64,000 bases of DNA from Cryptomeria japonica. Lineage: Eukaryota; Streptophyta; Pinopsida; Cupressales; Cupressaceae. The notes under the pieces were generated by a model. It ran no database searches and was not told the DNA's origin. It saw nothing but the letters and a program-made list of their open reading frames with translations. Below are positions 34,003 through 44,157 of the stretch, piece after piece. A program made the translations under genes and the position numbers. The stretch is from NCBI RefSeq assembly GCF_030272615.1, contig NC_081410.1, positions 116,633,140 through 116,697,139 on the forward strand, in the 5' to 3' direction. The number at the start of each line of letters is the position of its first letter. Position 1 is the stretch's first letter.

Positions 34003-37000
34003 ATGACACCTAAGATCCAAGATCCCGTAGTTGTCAAGAATGTGGAGAAGCCATCTCTGAAATACACTTTGACTCCTAAAGTCACCTCTGAACCGGATGA
34101 CAAAACTGCCTTTTCACTCATCCTGGATCGAGTCTTGTTAGTCGAAGATGTTAGATTCTTCACCAAATGCCGTGTTGAAGAACTTGGTCATGTTGAGATT
34201 AGTGACACATATGATGAGCTATGTACCGATGGCAAAATGGATAGCAAGTACGAGCATATCAAAATCAAGGGATTAACTGAAGCCCTAGCCTATCCCCATG
34301 TATTCAAACCCCAGTGGGTTAAGTTTGTTTTAAGCAGAGTTCATGATGATTTTATGTGGCTAGAAGAGCAACCATTCAAAATCACTAAGGAAATCATTCA
34401 TGTGATCACTGGATATCCTATCTATGACCATGCATGAGCATAGAAAATGATATCACAGAAGGAGTTAATCAGTTTAATTGGAGTAGAATCTGATTACCGA
34501 GGACTGAAACTGAATAATGTCACTGATGCAGAACTTAAATTTGCAATTAGAGTAATTGGTTACTATTTCTTCCAATCAACAAGGGAAAACAGTGTACCAT
34601 GGGCCGCAGTTGACTTAGCCTACAAAATAGTGAAAAAGGGAACGTAAGTAGACTTATGTGAAGTGTTATTGAAGAACTTGTTTGAGAACCTGAACACAAT
34701 AAGGAAGCCGAAAAAGAACAACTCGACAAACACACTGAAGTTTGGTTCACTTCTTGTATGCATGTTTTTCTACTTTGAGAAGTTCTTTCCCTCAGTCAGT
34801 AAAGTAGTTTCGGAGCTACACCGACCTATCACCCATCAAATTAATGACTTTATCAAGAAATTGGGAGATAATTTTAATGATATCATGGATGATTACTTCA
34901 GCAAATTTAAAGAAAAGATGCACAACAGGTACAAGATTCCACCACAGCTGGTAGAGAAATATAAGGATGATATATGTTTTGAGGTAGACACCGATTACTG
35001 CTATGTGAATGTTGTAGAACCTAGGACTCAATCTTTGCCACCAATGGGTTACAAGATTGATTATGATATCACATAACAACAAATTGATGCATATCTTACA
35101 CTACCGAGGCATGCTATTGAACTGAGATATGGAACTTATGAAGAAGTTAAGGAAAATGTGAAAATGAGCATTGTAGTACCTAAAGCTACAAGAAAGGCTA
35201 CAAAGATGATAAAGGTTTTATCTGAGAAATTTGGAGAAGAATCCTCCTCTACACCTATCAAAGGCACACTTGCCATTACCAAAGAGGATTCAGAAGTTCA
35301 AGATGCAGCAATAACATTAAGTACCAAGTTGCCTAAGGGAAAAGTTTTGAAAAGAAAGAAACTGGACACTACAAAGGCCCTACCGACTCCACCAACAAAG
35401 AGACCCAACACTAGAGCATCAGCTGCATCACCGAGTAAGAAACAAAAGAGTGTTATTGTTCCCAAGGTAACCAAAACCTACAAGAAATCTACTCGGAGAC
35501 TCATTCTGGCAAAAGAGTCTAGTGATACAGAATTAGAAGATGCCAACAAATTCCAGATTGTAAAAAGCAAGAAGGTAAATATTCATAGTGTTGAAAACTT
35601 TTGTGCCAATCTTAAAGAATATGGTGGATTTGCAGGATTTAGATATGTCAAGTATGAGACTAGGAATAATGATGAGAAGCGACAAATTGAAGAAGCTATC
35701 ATCTGGACACTTCTAAAGTTTTGGCTAGCTCCATTAGAACTAGTAAAGTCACTTCCTGATGCTACCAAGCAAGACCCGGCTGACACTATTCAAATTGATG
35801 AAGATGTCATGGATGTAGAAGCACCAAAGCAGGAAATGATAGAAGGCACTACCCATGCAAAACTTGTATCTAGTGAATCTGTGATAGTACAAGTTCAGCG
35901 TTATCCGCCGGTCAAGCCACTTGTCTCTACTGAAGCTCCTAAAGATACAACACAAGGCACCGAAGGTCACAAGTCTAAAGCAGCAAAAGGTACAACTAAA
36001 GATCAGACCTCTCAAGCACTGTCAAGCACTGAAAATGTTACAGCTGAGACCCCCAGTACCAAGACACCCAAGGACACCACAACGGCTACAGGAACTGACC
36101 AAAGTGTTGCCTCTACCGAGCAACCTACCGAGGGTCAACAAGCCTCACAAGCAATTGTCTTGGTACAACCTACCAAAGGTAAAGAGAAGAAAGTGAAAAA
36201 GCATAGTTTTAAAGTTGATTTAACTAAACCAATAGTGTTGCCCAATGTGGATATTTCAAAATTAAAGGGGCAAGCACTTATTGATTTCAATGAACTATGC
36301 AAAGCAAAGGCCAAACAAGAAAAACAACTAGCCATTCAAAAGAAGAATAAAGTACTACAGAAGGTGAAAACACTGCTAACAGAAATGCTACCATCAGCTA
36401 CAGTGTCAACTAATGCAGCCATTCACATTCAACTGGATGAACTCCTTAATCAAATAGAAACATCTGGAGTTGATGCAACTAAGTACTTGAGCAAGCTAAA
36501 AGATAAAGAGCTTACTGCAAAAATGATAGAAGAGGTACAAAAAGCTCTAGCTATAGGAAAAGTCAAGCTTGTCAAATTCATTGCTGAGTTGTCCCCTCAA
36601 CTCAAGCATATTCTTTATTTATTTCAGAAACTTTGTACATTTTCCTTATTTATTAAAGATATCCAGAATAAAACTGATGCAATTGAGAAAGAGATCACCA
36701 GTCTCTCAACTAAGTTGACCACAGAGCCTAATTCAGTTCAGAACTTTTATACCAAGCTTCAATAGCTCATGGCTCAATAGTTAGAACTTAGAAATGAAGA
36801 GCATAAGATTAGGATGGATATAATGACCCTCCAGACATTATTCCTTCCTCATCTCTCATTAGTTCAAGAATAGATCAATCGAGCTACACGCCTATCAACT
36901 ACATCAGAGGGAAGCACTCTTGATGGCTCAATATCCCTATTGGCTGATATTCAAGCACAAAATTCTTTAATGGAAAGTGTAAAGGATGCACCCTCAGTCG

Positions 37001-37068
37001 CACTTACCGATGCCCAAAAGAAATATAAATCTATTTTTGATCAGTTACCGCCCCCGAATGGAAATTAA
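34003..37068 (+). pseudogene. LTR-RT2 second ORF, one frame of 1,021 codons with in-frame stops
   Basis: From ATG at 34003 (MTPKIQDPVVVKNVEKPSLK) to TAA at 37066-37068 the frame never shifts; only stops interrupt it: 34435 (TGA), 34441, 34645, 35074, 36763, 36778 and 36871. The stretch 35158-36765 is open for 535 codons. Compared with LTR-RT1 it lacks about 305 bases (after 35756, equal to 10614-10918 there), yet stays in frame. The TGA at 34435 and TAG at 36763 are at the same codons as in LTR-RT1 (9292 and 11925). Long frame retention indicates that the parent ORF was coding and under selection. Domain content as for LTR-RT1; function unknown. Confidence 0.75.
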
Positions 37069-37409
37069 GTTTTTGATGTTTTTCAAAAAAAGGGGAGCAA
37101 TACTACATAAGGGGAGTAATATACTATATTTAGGGAGTGATACAGTTTTGAGTATTGTATAAAGGGGAGTATACCGAGCAGAGTATACAGAGTATGCAGA
37201 GCAAGCAGAGCACACAAGCACAAAACCGAGCATGCAAAATCAGAGTTATGTACAGGATAATGATAAGGGGAGTATATCTGAATATACTATTTTATTGACT
37301 ATTGTATATATTGTCAAGTGTAGTCATTTTGCAAAGTATATAGATTTTTGAGTTATGACTTTGAAAGTAGTTTTTGTCAAACATCTCAACTAATGTCAAA
37401 AGGGGAGAT
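37069..37409 (+). other. LTR-RT2 3' untranslated region with repeated purine tracts and the polypurine tract
   Basis: The tract at 37398-37409 abuts the 3' LTR. Further GGGGAG tracts are at 37085-37097, 37109-37116, 37161-37169 and 37264-37272, one more than in LTR-RT1. Confidence 0.8.
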
Positions 37410-38560
37410 TGTTACTACTTATCAAGTTACCATTAGTTTTTATATTCAAAGTCATACTATATATTCTAGTTGGTTAAGCACTACCGAATCATGCAGTCGG
37501 TACACACAAAGAAGTCGGTATGCACAGTCTAGTCGGTTACAGAAGAAAGCTGTTAAATAACACAATATACACCGAGCTGTCTACCGAGTATCTTTTTGAG
37601 ACTACTGAGCAGTAAAGATGACACACCAAGTTGATATTCACCGAGTGAAATGTGTTACCAGATACATTGAACCTGGACATGCATACGAAAACGTGTTACA
37701 AGATCGAGGCATATCTAACCGTTATTACATTGGAAATTGCACCAGAAGATTGTATATGATTTTGAGATCAATCTAACCAATGAAATATTTTGTATAGTTA
37801 TTCATTCGAGGAATCTTGTTTGTAAGATTGAAGCAATGAATTGGATCACTGTTTTAAGAGATCTATTTATACAACATGAGTTAAGAGCAAGGTGTGTGCA
37901 GTATGTATGAAGGAAGAGTGTTACAGAGACACAGAGGTCACCGAGAAGGTTTTCAGAGAACAATCGAAGAACAAAGTAAACAAAAGGGTTTACTGAGTTA
38001 CTATATGGGTTACCGAGGTATGCTACAAGCAAGGTAATCTTATTCTGAGCATATAGAATCTGCTATAACATTTCAGATGTAAAGATGCAGATATTTGTAA
38101 TGATTTTATTGTAATATTGTGAAGTTGAAAGAGAAACCTTTAATAGGGTAAAAGACTCTAACCAAGTCTATCAATTGTAAAGCCTCTAACCAGGTGTAAC
38201 ATTCAGAATAAATGTTGTAAAATCCTTTAGCAAGGTAGATCTAACAGATCTTGTTACTCCTAATAGGGTAAGCTATCAGAAATAGCTAAATGTAGCTCTA
38301 ACCGAGCATTCTTTATTATTGCAGTAGTGAAGTTGTGGGTGCCATCCCCACTGTAGTTTTTCTCTCTAACCAAGAGTTTCTACGTAACCAAAATATATGT
38401 GTTATGGAGTGAATCATGTATGATTGTTACCTATTTGTTTTAACTTTATTTTATGTTAGTGCACTATTTGGTTTATGCATAATAGTAAAGTTATTATTCA
38501 AGAAAAGTTTTGAAGTACTGATTCACCCCTCCCCTCTCAGTACATTAGCTTTCCATATTG
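37410..38560 (+). repeat. LTR-RT2 3' LTR, truncated at its right end
   Basis: 1151 bp present. Adding the 9 missing terminal bases gives 1160, the length of the 5' LTR without its 37-bp duplication. LINE E sequence resumes directly at about 38561. Confidence 0.92.
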
Positions 38561-38752
38561 AGGCCCTTGAGAAGAAATAGAAACATGATTCCACCTTTTC
38601 CAAGAAGGAAAAACCCTATCTATAGATTGTAAAGACAACTTAGTTTCCTGAAGCAAAAAGACGTCACACTTAATTAAGTTAATCTGAGACTTAATTAAGC
38701 GTCCCTTGTTAAGGGCATTTAAGCCCCTAACATTCCAAGAAATGATCCTCAT
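38561..38752 (-). pseudogene. LINE E ORF2 N-terminus (endonuclease start)
   Basis: MRIISWNVRGLNALNKGRLI, then CDVFLLQETKL, carry the Asn and Glu catalytic motifs of the APE-type endonuclease. The frame ends at SSQG where LTR-RT2 begins. By comparison with LINE D, about 100 codons (roughly 300 bases, including the NVYGP and GDFNA motifs) are missing before the sequence resumes at 30869 with FRSFIADVGLF. Confidence 0.85.
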
Positions 38753-38901
38753 TGTCCTAGAGGGGAGGCAAAAACTCCCCTCTTCTCAAATGATGGAGAA
38801 ATTTTACTATTTCCAAAAGAAGACTCCGAATTCCTCTTTATAGCCACCGGTCAAGTAACTGGGGGGCTAGAAACTGAATTCTTAGCCCTTTTTGCCAATG
38901 A

Positions 38902-40915
38902 TTAAGAAAAAAGACCTAAGTTTTTAGGTCTACCCACAGAAGAAGAATGCTTCCCTAACCTATCAATAGGGGATCCAGATAGGGTCTTTTGAATACCAAC
39001 ATCAATCTCCATTTGGGTTTTACGGTTCTTCGGAGGTCTCCCCCTACGAGGACAAACCACTAGGGACGACAAAGTCATACTTGATTGGATAATTGGCAAA
39101 TTGTTACCTAAATTAGGCAGCACCATTTCTCCTACACACTCCTCAGATTATTTAGAAGCAAACAGCTCAAAAGGATTCACAAAAGTAGATAAAGGAAGGG
39201 TCTTATTAATTATATCCAAATCACATTCAATTTAATTAACCACTTGCTTAGTTACATGCTCATCAAGGTGAAGAGCCTGAGAATTCAAAAGCTCATTAAC
39301 CTGAAGGACTGCATTAGCATCCGGGATAATAACTGAATCATCTGAAGTCAAATCATTGCCCCTCCTATCCTTGTCTTTTACTAAGTCCTAAATTTGATGA
39401 ATCAGGACTTCCTCATTTGGAAGATTCATAAAAATGTTTGAGGGAGGTGCCTTAAACTCATTTGCAGACCTAAGTCCTAAACCCAGATTATCATTATTCG
39501 TATCAGGGATTTTATCCAAAAGCTCAACAGAGTTAACATCATTGCACTTAACAGGGGACACCACATCATTGAGATTTAGAGAAGACCTAGGAGGATCTAA
39601 CATGTTAACATCAAGCTCAAGAAGAGAAGGAGTCAAAATTTTAGTATTAAAAAAATGTTCACTAGATTTAGGCCCACTATCTTTGGTCATAGCAGAATGA
39701 TTTACCATTGTATGAATTAATAAACATGCCTATCTTAAAATCCATGAACAAAGGTGCATCCACATTTAAAGAACCCAAAGGGAGCTCATTAGGCAACTTA
39801 TCAATTGGTTGCCGCCATATTCCATCATCGGATTTAAGATTGCAAGTCCTAGGGCAGACACAATCAGGACTGATCAAAACACAAATTTTTACCAGAACCA
39901 TCCCATCCACCATATTTGATTTAGAAGTTAAAAAAGAGCCAAACTTATCACCAATCATTTGTAACACCTCCGAATCCATGAATTCGAAAGGAAAATCAAG
40001 CAAACCAAACCAAACTGGACAAACCTTATGTTTCGACAAATTAGGCACATAAAAAGGTTTCCAAGCCGAAACATAGATCACATTATTCCCAAACCAGTGA
40101 TATTCAGTTTTAAGAACATGGTCTCTGGCCGAAGGAGAATCGAAAATAATGATGAACGAATTTACAAATAATAACTGAAAATAACACATACCCGACCAAC
40201 GTTTTTTCAATTTATGAAGCAATTTAGATAAACATATCTGATGCCCCCCAAAAAACCCCAGAGATGGCAATCAAATGCAAGCTACTTGCTTTCTTAGCAA
40301 TGCAAGACCCAACAAGATCCCAATAAGGAATAGGAGCCCAAACTTGAGGAGAGGAACCATCGACCAGATTAGGATCGATGGTACTTTCACATACCTTATC
40401 CCTCTGCGGATTAGAAGGAACCACTTGAAGAACCTTATCTAACTTTTTCGATAGCATTTCTTCTGCATTTTTCAAGGGAGGTAAAAACCCCACCTGCTCA
40501 CCCACCTTCGAGGATTTAACAATATCAGCAAAAGAAGCTTGACCCCCATCACTGCAGTCCTTATTCCCGATCGACCTAGAAAATGATTCTGAAAATGCCT
40601 GCGATTAAAAACCTTCCCGTCATAACGATGAATATGCCCATGAAACCCTTGTCGAGAGTGGTTGCGAAAACCATGAGTACCACCATGGCTATTAGAGTCC
40701 CAAGCTCCTAACTGACGAAAACCAAAGCCCTCTGGTTTCTTCCAAAAGCCCTAAAAATACCTAGAAGATGGCCTAAAAAAAATTGCATTATCTCTCTGAT
40801 CAACCGTTATTTCCATCTCCACCTAGTTGCCCTTCTTGAAAACCCATTGCGGGACATGTGGTGGATCCTCCCAAGCCACATCTACCTACACACCAACACC
40901 TCCCTTACCGCCCAT
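38902..40915 (-). pseudogene. LINE E ORF1 (DUF4283-like, C-terminal AT-hook motif)
   Basis: Start at ATG 40915 (MGGKGGVGV), with an early TAG. A Cys/Arg-rich N-terminus is broken. The piece at 40224-40505 contains a LINE-like linker (PIPYWDLVGSCIAKKAS), and 39677-40270 holds the DUF4283-like domain (FVNSFIIIFDSPSARDHVL, YVSAWKPFYVPNLSKHK, CPVWFGLLDFPFEFMDSEVL). A charged tail follows at 39388-39708. The C-terminal piece 38902-39126 contains PRRGRPPKNRKT (about 39018-39051), a good AT-hook core. Frameshifts separate the pieces. The AT-hook may bind AT-rich target DNA, consistent with where this LINE landed. Confidence 0.7.
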
Positions 40916-40969
40916 GGAGAGCGAAAATTTGCAGATCTTATATGCAATAATAAAATATACTAATAAAAA

Positions 40970-40990
40970 ATTTATTATATTATAATATAT
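40970..40990. repeat. Target-site duplication of LINE E (5' side copy)
   Basis: All 21 bases match 25303-25323 exactly. AT-only sequence, but the match ends at both element boundaries. Confidence 0.85.
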
Positions 40991-41050
40991 TAATCATTAT
41001 AATCTTAAAAATTAAAAATAATATTTAAAAAAATTCAAATATATAATTAA

Positions 41051-41500
41051 TGTGAGATTTTGCCAAGATCAAGAGCTCAATGAAATGTACAAAATAGAGA
41101 CACAATATAGGACAAGAACAAATTGTATTCTCATCAATAGAAAATGATCAATAATAATAATTACATACAATGTAGATGAGCTTGCTTATATAGGCAAGGC
41201 TAGGGAAATGTGATCACACAAACATGACATGTGGCTCAATAAGAAACAAGGGTAGGTAGGAAATAGGTGTGGGTAGGTAGGAGAAATAATATAATAGTCC
41301 ACATGAGGTGGATCACCCACTGAATGTGGAGTGTAACAAAAAGATCAACACCATAAAAGGTGGAATTTCTCCTACACACACTATCCCAATGTGGCACAAA
41401 CACCCAAGTGTCTCATACCCAAACTACTATGAAATGCATTTCCTAAGTAAACTTAAGTAAGTGTAATAATATCCAAGATGAATAATTATTTACACCAACA
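41051..41500 (+). repeat. Solo LTR, 450 bp, with ATTAA target duplication
   Basis: Starts TGTGAG and ends CCAACA, flanked by ATTAA at 41046-41050 and 41501-41505. It contains a TATATA-like box near 41190 (TTGCTTATATAGGCAAG) and no PBS or coding sequence. Family not identified. It would result from recombination between the two LTRs of a full element. The strand is a guess from the TATA-like box. Confidence 0.8.
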
Positions 41501-41505
41501 ATTAA

Positions 41506-41880
41506 CAATTTTAAATTATATTTATAAATGAAAGAAATATAAAAAATTTAATGTTAATTTTCAAATAAAATATTAATTTTTTAATAAATGTTTTTAATAA
41601 TGCATGCAATATTCTAAAATTCATACATGAAAATTGGTATCTATTTTATATAAAGTGGACAACATTATTGACAATAATAATATAATATTAAGAATGGAAT
41701 AAAATTCTAACCAAATTCATTCATAATTTAAATAAATAAATAAATATTATGATATAAAAAATAAGAAATTTAATAAAATATCATATATAAAATCATGATG
41801 TTTGTGTAAGGACATTGATTATGATTTTATTATAAAATTATTTGAAAAAATAAATTTGTACCAAAAAAAATATCTAAGGA
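41506..41880. other. AT-rich spacer
   Basis: Continues the AT-rich locus beyond the solo LTR. No gene or repeat boundary seen. Confidence 0.55.
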
Positions 41881-42106
41881 GAAAACGAATGTTGGCTCTA
41901 CAATTGAAGAGACATGCCTACGGACATGGGCGACGTTGAAGGGATTCAACCTTGGGTGTGGAGGAGGTGGTAAGGCCTCCTCCATGAGGGTAAGCCCTTC
42001 TTTTTGCCCTGGTTCTTTTTCTTGTTTCTAATATGCATTTATTGTGTTATGTTGTGCTATAGTATGTCATCTGTTTGGTCTCGCATGTGAAGGTTTTTGA
42101 GCCTCA

Positions 42107-44090
42107 ATGGAGAGCTCTTCGAATGGTGGAGCCATTCATGTTGTGTATTTATCAACTTCTCTTGAAGCAGTTACTGCTAATAAAGAGAAATCCTTCAAAA
42201 CGACTTTGATAGATTCTCCTTTTTCTATCTCCTACGAGGCCAAATTCGAGGTTCAAAGTTCCTCTGGTTCGGAAGGTAATGGGGACGAAGGAGGAAGAGG
42301 TGAGTACCCTAGCTTTTCCTTGCCTACATTATCCATCACTCTAAATGATTTTATGATTAAGGCTATTGATAATGAAAATGATAGATTAAAGGATGTAACA
42401 ATTTTTTTTGCAACCGTGGATACTACTAAGTACCCAACCCGGAATTTTTGAGATGAATGGTTCAAAAATATTTGGGTTAAAAAATTAGGGTTTCATATTT
42501 CGTTTTGCAGAATGATATAGAAAGGTTTATTTGTTATTTTTTTTAAATATGTCAAATCTCAGGTGGTGGTTGTGCATAAACAATACTGGTCTATAGGGAA
42601 ATGCACCTTTAGGGCCCTCAATTGGTCCCATGATGACGTTCATGACGATATTCTTGCATTGTCTTGCCCTAGATGGATTGTTGTCAAAAGTCTTCCTCTA
42701 ATTTTGTGGAATTTTATTCCGTAGTTGCTTGAAGCTATTGGAATAGTGATTAGGGTTGACAATTCTCAATCTGTCATTCCCCATTTGGATGCTCACGTGT
42801 TGATTTCAGTTAACCTAGGTCGAGATATTCCTAGATTTATTAAGATAAATGTTGACATTTTCCCCACTTCCTACTTAATTGAAACCCTAGGTGGGATCAA
42901 TGTGTGTTTTCTCTATAGACGTGAAGGCCATATAAGGAAAAAATGCCCTATTTTAACCTCTTGGAAGGCACCTGCTCCTTCCAATTCTTCTAAAAAATTT
43001 TGCATTGCAATTAAGAATGGAGATAATTTGCCTTCTCCCCATAAGAATGGCCATAACACCCAAACCCCCTTGATGGATAAAATTGACTCTCTTAATAAGG
43101 CTGTCAAAAATGCAGTCTCAAAACCAGTTGCTGAACTCCTAGTGCTTAACTCCTTTGCCAATTTTTGGGCTTTCATAGTTGATGCCCCTCCACACTCAGC
43201 TGTTACTGAGGCCCTTTCCCAAATTGGATATTATTAGAAGGACCCCAACCATTTTGTGGTTCCTAAGACGCATAAAACTAGGAGGAAGAATGAACAACAA
43301 TTGGCTTTGGAGAAGATTAAAGACTCCATTGCTTCCATAAAAGATTTGAGAATCATCCATCATGACCCCCTGATATCGGTTCCAATTCTGTCTCTATGGA
43401 TAATTATTCTTGTGCTGCCCCGCCAGAGGCTAGGTTTCCTAATGCTAATAGAATTTTTTTGGTTAAGTCTATTGTTAAAGGTTTTGATGAGAAAGAACAT
43501 GCCAACAATAGCCTGGCTGGGTTAGGTGGAAGGATCTCCTCCCTGGAGACTACAAACACCCTTAAGTTAACTAATAACTTTGATATTCTTTTAGAAGTTC
43601 ATTTTGAGAACTCCAAGCCTAATGAGGCTTCCAAGGATTTGTCTATCCAAGGGGAAAATCATTCCTCTCTAACCCCCCAGGTTATTGTTGGCCTCGCTCT
43701 TGATACTTCTAAACCTCGCAATTCACTTGATGGAGATAGTGCATATTTTGATATTATTACTGTTGACCCCTCTATTAGAGTCTCTATCCTTGATAAGGCT
43801 AACAACCTTGTTGTGGTGCCTTTTGATACTAATGAGATGAGTATCAATGAGAATGTCCTTGAGGCTTATTGTTTTGATTCCAATATGGAGGAAAAGTTGA
43901 TTTCCAATGACGATCTCTAATGGGGAGTAGGATCTAGAGAAATATTTTCACGGGAATGAGGATCCATATAGAACTAGAATTATAATGCCCACTCGTAAAG
44001 ACAAATTTATCAAGACTAGATGAAAAAGAGGGAGGCCTAAAGGTAAAATTCCCCCCCCCCCCGCTCACCCAAGAATCTTGATAATAAGAA
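42107..44090 (+). pseudogene. LINE C ORF1 (knuckle remnant and AT-hook motif)
   Basis: ATG at 42107 opens a Ser-rich, acidic N-terminus (MESSSNGGAIHVVYLSTSLE). The middle has DUF4283-like text across stops at 42449 and 42720 (VVVVHKQYWSIGKCTFRALN, LEAIGIVIRVDNSQ, ISVNLGRDIPRFIKINVDIF). A knuckle remnant CFLYRREGHIRKKC near 42905-42946 has Tyr for the second Cys. After a TAG at 43235 and a frameshift near 43400, the C-terminal 174-codon frame (43396-43920) is followed by KRGRPKGK at 44023-44047, an AT-hook core, just before a run of 12 C. Confidence 0.7.
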
Positions 44091-44157
44091 GGAACTACTT
44101 AAGTGTTTCAATAGTTTTCTAGCTGCCAAGAACCCCTAAATTTAACTTGTATTGATG

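Larger units (their letters stand above)
30870..38560 (+). mobile_element. LTR-RT2, second copy of the non-autonomous LTR family, right end deleted
   Basis: Same structure as LTR-RT1: 5' LTR, PBS, Gag-like ORF, long second ORF, purine tracts, 3' LTR. The 5' LTR is 1197 bp because of a 37-bp duplication. The 3' LTR stops at 38560 after TTCCATATTG, 9 bases short of the expected TAACA end, and no target duplication is present. Inserted in the LINE E endonuclease region, same orientation as LTR-RT1. Confidence 0.93.
25324..40969 (-). mobile_element. LINE E, full-length L1-type element with RNase H and third ORF, interrupted by LTR-RT2
   Basis: A perfect 21-bp duplication at 25303-25323 and 40970-40990 brackets the element. 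On the minus strand: ORF1 (40915-38902), ORF2 start (38752-38561), LTR-RT2, rest of ORF2 (30869-27103), spacer, third ORF (26493-25828) and a 3' UTR ending at the (TA)n tract. About 100 codons of the endonuclease are missing at the LTR-RT2 right edge. The LINE without the insert is about 8 kb. Confidence 0.9.
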
